Below, one piece after another: positions 9,418-17,000 of a stretch of 22,027 nucleotides of DNA (the stretch's first letter is position 1; each line of letters opens with the position of its first letter). The stretch lies in contig NC_045140.1 of NCBI RefSeq assembly GCF_008831285.2, forward strand, positions 162,501 through 184,527, given 5' to 3'. The notes under the pieces were generated by a model. That model ran no database searches and was not told where the DNA came from. It saw nothing but the letters and a program-made list of their open reading frames with translations. This DNA comes from Nymphaea colorata. Its lineage: Eukaryota > Streptophyta > Magnoliopsida > Nymphaeales > Nymphaeaceae. The position numbers were made by a program, and so were the translations under genes.

Positions 9418-9427
9418 TGTTAGGCAG
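9418..9427 (-). repeat. Last 10 bp of element A 5' LTR, cut by the gap
   Basis: TGTTAGGCAG on the plus strand matches the 3' LTR terminus at 303-312 (TGTTAGGCAC) at 9 of 10 bases. The rest of this LTR, about 3.7 kb, is missing in the N run. Confidence 0.85.
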
Positions 9428-9527
9428 NNNNNNNNNNNNNNNNNNNNNNNNNNNNNNNNNNNNNNNNNNNNNNNNNNNNNNNNNNNNNNNNNNNNNNNNN
9501 NNNNNNNNNNNNNNNNNNNNNNNNNNN
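9428..9527. other. Assembly gap (100 N)
   Basis: Exactly 100 N, a common placeholder for a gap of unknown size. By the structure on either side it must hide about 3.7 kb of element A's 5' LTR, any DNA between the elements, and the first 57 bp of element B's 5' LTR. Confidence 0.97.
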
Positions 9528-9787
9528 GAAGGAAGCGCAAGGCTTCTGATTGTGGGCTCGTTCTCTTCAGTATTAAGGCCAGTCCCAAGGAGATCAAGAA
9601 GCACCAGAGATAGTTGCAGCGGGAGGAGTGGGAGGAGCAACTAGGTCGTCAACGGTGCTCAAACAGGTCCAGTCTCAGGGTGACACAGGTTCCAAGGTTA
9701 GACTCGCCGAGCTAGAATCGTCCCAGCCAAACGAGTCCACTTCACGCGACCCTTGAGACGTCCTAAGATCCAAGTCTTAGGTAAACG

Positions 9788-9882
9788 GCTCGGTCAAACC
9801 TGACCGAGCTCTTGAGTCAACACACCGAAGTGAGGGCGGGTCCCCTCACAAGGTCCCCACCCTGGGTTCAAAAGATCCAGGG
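9788..9882 (+). other. Three consecutive stem-loops in U3 (element B, 5' LTR copy)
   Basis: Stem 1 is GCTCGGTCA/TGACCGAGC (9788-9809, loop AACC). Stem 2 is GTGAGGG/CCCTCAC (9830-9849, loop CGGGTC). Stem 3 is CCCTGG/CCAGGG (9860-9882). They start about 30 nt past the tail's stop codon. The array aligns in order and spacing with element A at 3596-3693. Confidence 0.65.
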
Positions 9883-10078
9883 GCTCGAACCTTTCCTTTG
9901 CACGTGGGCACTAGGCCCGTTTTGCTTTATGAATAACAAGTAAATAAAGTTAGTCTTAGGCTTGTTAATATAGGATTCGAGGTAGGAACCTAGCCTAGCG
10001 GGTTGTGCTTGCGTTTTGGATTTGGGGTCTTGGGTAGAGAGTGAGATCTGGATTGTAGACTCGCTCAAATAGGATTAG

Positions 10079-10086
10079 TATAAATA
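10079..10086 (+). promoter_or_regulatory. TATA box of element B 5' LTR
   Basis: TATAAATA, conserved in position with the TATA-like box of element A and repeated in the 3' LTR. Transcription would start roughly 25-35 bp downstream, giving a U3 of only about 0.65 kb. A G-box core, CACGTG at 9901-9906, lies about 175 bp upstream but is mutated in the 3' LTR copy. Confidence 0.65.
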
Positions 10087-10491
10087 CTTTTGGATCATTG
10101 TAATTCGTATCAAAGATTAAGGAATTGAAAGCATTTTGCGCAAGGCGCTCTCTCTCCTCCGTGCGAGGTTTGGCTCTCCCTCCTCATTCTCGAGGAACTC
10201 TGAATCAGAAATCAAAGCACAGCCCTTGCTCGTGAGTGCAAGCTTGTGCCCTCTCATCCCCTCGCGCCCCCTTCCCACCGTGGCGTTTCTTCCTCTCTTG
10301 AAGCACTTGAAGCACCGGCGGTGAACCAGCTAACGCTCAAGTTGGACGGCTTGCGGCGGATCTTCTTCCTCACCGGCGGAGATCCCTCCCTTGTCCACGG
10401 CATTATCCCCCTTCAAAGCGTATTTCAGCAAAGTTCAGCGCCTTCTTCACGGTCACGGTGAGGTTGAGAGGCTGTTCTTGCAGCAGGGAAG

Positions 10492-10515
10492 ATTGAATCC
10501 ATTTCTGGATTCAAT
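10492..10515 (+). other. Perfect 9-bp hairpin in leader
   Basis: ATTGAATCC and GGATTCAAT pair around the 6-nt loop ATTTCT. The 3' LTR has the same structure at 19911-19934. Confidence 0.55.
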
Positions 10516-10938
10516 ATCGACGGCAGTAAAGGTTAGTGGCTTGATTTCGTGTTTTCCTTGCGTTTTTAGGATTCCGGTCTAGGGGAGAGCACTCCCGAGG
10601 TTTCTGCTCTTTCTCGGTCTACCCGAGAACAGAGCGAGAGTTCTTAGGTGAAGACTCTCTAGGCGAAGTCCTAATCGCATTTGGAAGACACTGATTTCGG
10701 CGCTCTTTCCTTGCCAAATCAAGCGTGTGAGATTTGGAGAAACGGCCACGGATTGAGTTCGATCTCTCGGCCTGTTTCTGCATTTCTGTTCTCGGTGCAG
10801 CAGAGCCGAATCTGCTAGTTGGAGTAATCGGGCCGCAGAAAACTATTTTTCGCATTCTAGTTGGAATCGCCCTCTCTCAATTATCGCGTTGGTCTTTCCC
10901 AAGCTCCATCCGATAGCGGAATAGAGGTCTGGTTTCCT

Positions 10939-10962
10939 GCCGGAATTCTGCTGAATTCCGGC
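10939..10962 (+). other. Perfect 10-bp hairpin in leader
   Basis: GCCGGAATTC and GAATTCCGGC pair around the 4-nt loop TGCT. The 3' LTR copy at 20359-20382 is identical. This is the strongest local stem in the leader. Confidence 0.6.
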
Positions 10963-11358
10963 CAGCTCCACGTTGTTCTCTAGTCCAGCAGCCTAATCAC
11001 TGTTGTATCTTGAGTTCCATCCGTGGGAAATTAGCGTGCTTAAGTTCATTAGATTCGCCGGTAAGGGAGTTCCGATATAGTCAATTTGGAGCCCATTCCG
11101 ACGGTGGAATAGTGAGTTCGGCTGTCCGCCGAAACTCTGCTGCTTCTCCATTCCGCTCTGCATTTTCCGGCAGAACTCGTGACCCGAGGCGTGAAGGACA
11201 ACATTGCCCTTGCTCCGGTGAAAGCTGTAGTGAAGACGACGAGGACACCTTGGTCAATTTGGGAGGCGTCGCTCAAACCGTGCCACCGGTCGCACCAAGC
11301 TCGAACTCACTCGACTTCGGCTGAGCTAGGTAAGTCTAATCTTGTCCCTTGCCTCTGC

Positions 11359-11785
11359 CACGTGTCCTCCATACGAGCCATCTCCCTCAACCCGAAAACC
11401 AGTTATTTCCTAAGAGTTCCACTTCGAGTAAGTTTAGGAAAGTGCCCCCCTAGTTCGTAGGATACACCTCCCCACCTCATCCCACTTTACTTGTTGCTCG
11501 GTCTTCTCCCTTGTCGCATGAAGTTGTGGCCTCACATCTGGCCACGTGTCAAGATCTCAAGCCACACGACTCAGCCCTTCCTCCACCTCGTCAAGTCACT
11601 TCTCCACTGAGTACTCGCGTCTTGCCACCTCGCCCTTGCCTTTTTCCCCACTTAGCGCACCTCTCCCCCAACTCGCGCCCCTCTTCCTAAACTTTAGGAA
11701 AAGCACCCGAGGACTCGTTCCTCCCTTGGCCGCCTCTCCACCTCGCCCAACCGCAGCTAATCTCCACCCTTGATCTGTCCACGTG
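11359..11785 (+). promoter_or_regulatory. Cluster of three G-box cores (CCACGTGTC)
   Basis: CACGTG at 11359-11364, 11543-11548 and 11780-11785 all read CCACGTGTC, the form bound by plant bZIP factors in ABA-type elements. Element A has three CACGTG cores in the aligned segment. Any role as a downstream or intronic enhancer is inferred. Confidence 0.4.
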
Positions 11786-12777
11786 TCTCCATCTCCCCTT
11801 CTTCGAAGTCCACTAAGCTACATCGTGTAGCTATCTCCCCTTTTTCCCGATTCTAGTCTAGGTTCATCCCCCTTCTCTTTAGGAAAGCATTTCACCTTTC
11901 CCTTGTTGATAGGCATTCCCTTAGCGCACTCTAGCTGACCCGTTCATCTTGCCAAGTGGCGAGCATCCAGGCCTTCACCTACTCGACCTAACCCACTTGG
12001 TCCTAACCCAGCTAAACCTTAACCGGACTTAACCTAGTCGACCTCTTCTAGGTCTTAACCCAAGTTGACTGAACCCGACCTGACCTAGCCTAGTAGGAAC
12101 TCGGTCAAACCCGAGGCACCTTAGGTTGAACCCAATTGCTCGAGTTTATCTCGAGTGTTCCATTGACCAGACCCAACCGAGCTCACTTGTGATCTCTCTT
12201 CATCTCCAACCAGCTCGCTAAGTCCCAACCCCCGAGCCTTACCTTAGCCTCTCTTGCTTCCTCTTCTACCTTTCGGCTTAGCCCACCTAGTAGCTAGGTT
12301 AACCTGTCTTCCGCACCTTAGCTCTGCTTCCTCTAGCCTACCCTAGCCTTTAACCTCACTTCTCTTAACCAGCCTACCCGTAGAGCTCTGCCCGTCCAAG
12401 CTAACCCGACCTTAGCTAGGGACTAGGAACAGCCGGAGACGCTAGCCGCTCGCTAGCCGTCGTCGGCCAGCCCCTCGGCCACCCGCGTCGTCGTCGGCAT
12501 TCCTTGTCGATAACCGTGGCCGAGCCACTTCCAGCGCCAGGTAGGTAGGCACTGCCGCAAGGCTTTCGCCCCCTCGGCCGCGCCGCATCCCGCAGGCGCA
12601 TCTCAGGCGACAGGCGGTCGCCTCCTCCTTCCGTCAGCACCGCGGCATCCAGCCCGCGCCTCTGGTGACAGGTGGTCGCACAACCTCGTCGGCACTCTGT
12701 CTGTCTGCCCGGTCGACAGTAAGCTCGTCTAGGCTACTCGTCCGCAGGTTCGCCCACAACAGCAGCCGACTGTTCTC

Positions 12778-12861
12778 GGCAGTGCACTGCCCTCAGCACC
12801 GACAGCAGGCGGCTGTCTCGGCCAGCAGTCTGTCCACGTCGTCCGACAGCAGGAGGCTGTC
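12778..12861 (+). repeat. Cluster of palindromes in the LTR intron
   Basis: There is a perfect 14-bp palindrome GGCAGTGCACTGCC at 12778-12791, followed by two copies of GACAGC-N5-GCTGTC at 12801-12817 and 12845-12861, spaced 44 bp apart. All are perfect in their arms. The region is GC-rich. I cannot assign a function. Confidence 0.5.
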
Positions 12862-13052
12862 CAGGCCGCGCGCTTCACGCCGGCCCGTGAGCTGCAATAC
12901 CCGGGGCTTAGGTATTCTACCCCGTGGTCTCTCGGCACAGCCAAGGCAGCGCCTTGGTCGGTAACGCTCTCCAGCCTTTGTAGATTCGGGGAGGGTGTTC
13001 ATTCTGTTTTTGCACTAGGATTTCATCTAGTTTATTTAATTTGTTGTTTTAG

Positions 13053-13471
13053 CCCAGGCTTCGGCCAAGCTCCTCACTGTGGCACCTCGAGGGTCTTATT
13101 GCCCGAGACACGGTCGCAAGGAGCAGACCTACCCATTTGCTTTCGTTGGGTGTGGTTTGTCCGTTAGAAGTGGTTTGCATGGTTTGGTGTGTTTGTGAGT
13201 GAGTTGAGAGTAATCTTTGTATCGCTTGCGTTTGTACTAGCCTGTAACCCCTGTAGTTGTTTGTAATAGGTTATTCCTTAGTTAGGTTGGGAAACTTAAC
13301 CCTGTGTAACTTTGTCCTAGGGGTTGTTGCGCCGGGGTTTGTCCGGCCGGGTAGATTAATTGTATTAAATTTTATTTAGGAATTTTGGTTTTTAGGTAGT
13401 ACTCAAGTCGTTCTTGGCAGTAGGAGCGTCTTGGTTAGGAAATTCTGGCCTAATCGGGACGAGTCCTAACA
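13053..13471 (+). other. Terminal LTR leader segment (candidate exon 2 start)
   Basis: It runs from the candidate splice acceptor to the LTR end. It carries the only upstream ATG in the spliced leader of element B, at 13179, with an 8-codon frame including its stop. The segment aligns with 303-722 of element A, which has no ATG. Confidence 0.5.
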
Positions 13472-13473
13472 AT

Positions 13474-13486
13474 TGGTATCAGAGCC
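13474..13486 (+). other. Primer-binding site of element B (tRNA-iMet type)
   Basis: TGGTATCAGAGCC starts two bases after the LTR end at 13471 and is complementary to the 3' end of initiator Met tRNA. It matches the site in element A. Confidence 0.95.
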
Positions 13487-14001
13487 AACTTGAGACTAGA
13501 ACTGTCAGTTTGAGCACCCGACCTACAAAAAAGTCAGCTTCAGAAGGTACTTCAAACGGCAGAAATTCAGAGGTATCAGTTTCGGGTTTCTTGTCAGGTA
13601 TTTCGGTTTCTAAGTCGTTAGAAAAGTATAGGTTTCACGACTTCCAGCATTATATTGCGTAAGTTCTAGGCTTCGCTTGCTCGAATTTAGCAAGTGTGGG
13701 GTTGTACACAACGTACACCCGAGGGCAGCTAAGCTCGAGGCTCGTCGTCGAGACACCAGGCGGGTGTGACGATTTAGGCTTTTTAAAGCCCGGCCGAGAG
13801 CGAGGTGAGATTGCCTAGGCGCTAAGGCGTAGCGCGGCTTTAGACGGGCCAACCCGTCTCCCTTGCCTTAGGACTCACGCGCGGCAGCTCAAGCAGTGGC
13901 AGCGGCAGCGTGACAGAGTCGACAGTCTAGTTAGATTAAGAGTGGCAGTTGTGTCAGACTTTGGATTTCAGTTAGGTTAGTTTTTGATTTCGCAAGTTAA
14001 A
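13487..14001 (+). other. 5' UTR of element B with a conserved structured block
   Basis: It contains no ATG before the gag start. The part at 13743-13873 is strongly conserved with element A and includes hairpins at 13753-13767 (ACACC/GGTGT, loop AGGCG), 13777-13790 (GGCTT/AAGCC) and 13842-13859 (AGACGGG/CCCGTCT, loop CCAA). Its location between primer site and gag matches where retroelement packaging signals lie; the role is inferred. Confidence 0.6.
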
Positions 14002-17000
14002 ATGGGAAAATCAAAAAAGAATGTTAACTCAGATGAGCCCGTGCTTGAGGAGAATCCTCATGACACTCCCGAAGAGGCTCAGCCATCACAGAGAGGCCAA
14101 GTGCCCGACTATGCTTTAGGACGCATCCTAAGCATAGAAAAAGAATTATTACAGATGCGTACCGACATGGCTAAGGTAGAGAACTTGAGAAAGAAAGAAA
14201 TGGACCGTCAAAATGCAGATAGACAAAAAGAAATGGATGAGATACGGACCATGTTCCGTCAAATGTCTACCGCCCAAACGCAGGCCATAGTCGCGGAAAG
14301 GACCACTCAGGGTCCGAATGCACAGAGAGGGAAAGGTTTGTTAGCAGTACCTGGCTATCAAACCGACACTGAGATCAATCCCAACAACATATCTCACGTT
14401 GGGACAAGCACAGAAGGGGGTAGGCTCATGCGTCCCCCACAAGACAGGTACCAACAAGAGCCCTATAGCGAATACTACAGGACTCCTCGTGGCCCACGGA
14501 TAGGCCAAACTCTTCAAAACCCAATGTACGAATTATCTGATGGTGAAGATGAATCACCCCTTCGCCCAAGGAGAACTCGAAGAGAACCACCTCGTCTAGA
14601 AGAAAGACGTACACCATCCGTCAAGTACGACTTTCCAAAATTCAACGGAGAGCACCTCAGAGAGTGGTTATTCATGGCTGAACGCTTCTTCATGTGCCAT
14701 CGTATTCCACAAGAAGAATGGATAGAAATCGCTACAGCCAACATGACTGGCGAAGCGACCACCCACTATCTTTGGTTTGAGCACAAACAGTCGATCCCAC
14801 TTGGGAAAAGTACAAGGCTAGTTTGCAGCTTCACTTTGGAGAGTCCACGTTCATCGATTATGACGAGGACCTCAAAAATCTAGTCCAAACTTCGAACGTG
14901 CCCACCTACCAAAAGCAGTTCGAAAGACTAGCTAGCATGGTACAATGGCCCGAGAAGGCTCTAATCGGAGCATTCAAAGGAGGCCTTAGAAGCGATATCA
15001 AACGCGAGATGAAGATACATCGTTTCGATCATCTCGAAGAATGCTTCGCTATGGCCCGACTGTATGAAGAGCGAATTGAAGAGAGAAAAGAGGAAAAGCG
15101 AGAGAAAAAGGCTCGCAGGGCTGACAAACAGAGGAAGAAACCTTCCTTCTCCTCTGCTTCTCGAACCAAATTCAGAGAGAACAAAGGAAGGGAATTAGTT
15201 CCCTACAACAGAGGGAACGAGTTCAGGCCACACCCACGTCCAGGCCGTGAACTACCTACCCGTTACTTGTCCCCTAAACAAATTGAAGAATACAGGAAGA
15301 AAGGCCTGTGTTTCAGATGTGAGGGCAAGTGGGATAAAAATCACCAGTGCAAAGCACTTTTTAATATAGTGGTGATTGATGAGCCAGAGACCAGCTCTAG
15401 CTCCGAAAGCGATTCCTCCTCCAGTTCTGATTCAAGTTCCTCGTCTGATGAGGAAATCCTAGTTAGAAGAAAAGGCAAGAAAATTGAGCCTAAAGAAACG
15501 CATCAAGAAGAGACATCGACCAAAGAAGAGAAATCAGAAGAGGTCGAATCTCTTCATTCAATTCAAGACCCCCATAAGGCAAATGCCATGCGTGTTTTTG
15601 GTCGTATCAATGGCCAAAAAGTCTTAATATTGCTCGACAGCGGAGCCACCAACAACTTCCTTACAGAGGAAGCCGCTGAAAGGTGTAGAATCACACTCAC
15701 CGAGAGCAACCCACAAACTATCATCGTGGGAGGGGGACTAAGGCTCAAGTGCATTCACGAAGGAAAAGGCCTTGACGTGTCCGTTAAAAAGAAAACTTTT
15801 AAAGTTGACTGCCTCGTCATTCCGCTTGAAGGAGTCGACTTAATTTTGGGCATGCCCTGGTTTCTAACATGGAAAGATATTCATTGGGATGTAAAGAACT
15901 TCTCTATGACTTTCATCCCTGAAGGAGAAGAGGAATCGATAACGATTCAGGGACTCGCCAGCTCCACGCGTCCCAAAACAGCACTAAGGTCCATCCAACA
16001 TGACCAACCAGCGTGTTGGGTTCTTACATTGGCAACGGATGTACCTTTCTCCGAAGAGAAGGTGGAAGAACCAATTCCACCTATGATTCAATCGGTCTTG
16101 GACCGATTTCCAGAGATTTTTGATGAGCCCAAAGGCCTACCGCCAAGAAGGGCTTACGATCATCGAATCGTCCTTGCACAAGGTGCAGAGCCTGTCAACG
16201 TCAGGCCATACCGGTATGGGCACAGCCAGAAGGCGGAAATCGAACGCCTAGTCAAAGAGATGCTCGAAAGCGGCATCATCCGACCGAGTTGCAGCCCTTT
16301 TTCTTCACCCGTCCTATTAGTGAAGAAAAAAGACAACACTTGGCGGTTCTGTATAGATTACAGAGCGTTAAACGAGGTGACCGTTAAGGATCGGCACCCC
16401 ATACCCGTCATTGACGAGCTACTAGATGAGTTAGCCGGCGCTACTATTTTCTCAAAGATAGATCTCAGAGCCGGATATCATCAAATTCGAATGTTTGACG
16501 AAGATGTATTGAAAACTGCGTTCAGAACACACGACGGGCATTATGAATTTTTAGTAATGCCCTTTGGATTAACGAATGCGCCAGCAACATTCCAACGGTG
16601 CATGAATGATGTGTTCAGAGCACACCTCAGAGATTTCATCCTCGTATTTTTCGATGATATTCTCATTTATAGCAAAGATGAAGAGCAACATCAACGCCAT
16701 CTGGAGATTACTCTAGACATCTTGAAGGAGCATCATCTCTTCGCGAAGATGTCCAAATGCAGTTTTGGACAGTCTTCAATCGGATACCTCGGACACATTG
16801 TGTCTCGAGATGGGGTTCGGGCAGACCCCGAAAAGTTGCAAGCCATGGAGAAATGGCCACTGCCCAAGGACCTCAAGAGTCTGCGAGGTTTCCTAGGATT
16901 GACTGGGTATTACAGACGATTTATCCAGGGGTATGGAATCATTGCGCAACCCCTTACCCAGATGCTGAAAAAGGGATCCTTCTCGTGGACTGAGAAGTCA

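Larger units (their letters stand above)
303..9427 (-). mobile_element. Element A: Ty3/gypsy chromovirus LTR retrotransposon, 5' LTR mostly lost in the gap
   Basis: Read on the minus strand, the order is: 5' LTR end (9427-9418, ...CCTAACA), primer-binding site, 5' UTR, gag-pol, polypurine tract, and a complete 3' LTR (4021-303). LTR ends are TGTTA...TAACA. Pol order is PR-RT-RNaseH-INT-chromodomain-like tail, which places it in Ty3/gypsy (Metaviridae) chromoviruses. With its missing 5' LTR of about 3.7 kb it would be about 12.8 kb long. The main gag-pol frame is open, but the protease motif is changed and the Gag start is out of frame, so autonomy is doubtful. The TSD can be read on one side only. 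Confidence 0.93.
10087..11329 (+). other. ATG-free leader segment (candidate exon 1) of element B
   Basis: No ATG occurs on the sense strand from the TATA box to the candidate splice donor (1,251 nt counted from 10079), against 15 CAT triplets, which are ATG on the other strand. It carries perfect hairpins at 10492-10515 (9 bp), 10611-10629 (7 bp) and 10939-10962 (10 bp). It looks like a structured, untranslated leader rather than a gene. Confidence 0.6.
11330..13052 (+). other. Candidate intron inside the LTR leader of element B (1,723 nt)
   Basis: The donor GGTAAGTCT is near-perfect plant consensus, reading TAG|GTAAGT in this LTR and CAG|GTAAGT in the 3' LTR (20750). The acceptor at 13052 follows a T-rich tract (TTTAATTTGTTGTTTTAG|CCC). 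Both align with the equivalent sites of element A. Inside lie three G-box cores (11359-11364, 11543-11548, 11780-11785), degenerate TTAACC/GACCTAACC words (about 11970-12130), and a GC-rich, palindrome-rich block (about 12420-12960). Base composition turns strongly C/T-rich right after the donor. Confidence 0.62.
9528..13471 (+). repeat. Element B 5' LTR (3,944 of about 4,001 bp)
   Basis: It starts at the base matching 18948 of the 3' LTR and ends at ...CCTAACA, directly before the primer site. It contains a non-translated copy of the Gag-Pol tail (to TGA 9754-9756), three stem-loops (9788-9882), a TATA box (10079-10086), an ATG-free leader (to 11329), a candidate intron (11330-13052) and a last leader segment (13053-13471). 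Short open frames here lack ATG starts and are not conserved in element A, so I call none as genes. Confidence 0.94.

Noticed and set aside
9860-9895. tRNA-like GGTTCAAA...GGCTCGAACC near U3 stem 3
   Set aside because: No acceptor or anticodon arms are present, and the pairing is better explained by stem-loop 3.
10530-10570. Possible mini-intron (AAAG|GTTAGT to TTTTTAG|G)
   Set aside because: At about 41 nt it is shorter than plant introns allow, and the 3' LTR copy has lost the AG by one base.
11010-11324. 104-codon plus-strand frame ending just before the splice donor
   Set aside because: It has no ATG (the start is a non-ATG codon), and element A's aligned frame has a different protein sequence. 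It is probably leader.
11970-12130. TAACCC/AAACCTTAACC words resembling telomere repeats
   Set aside because: No run of CCCTAAA units is present. The words are degenerate and match a diverged repeat in the LTR of element A.
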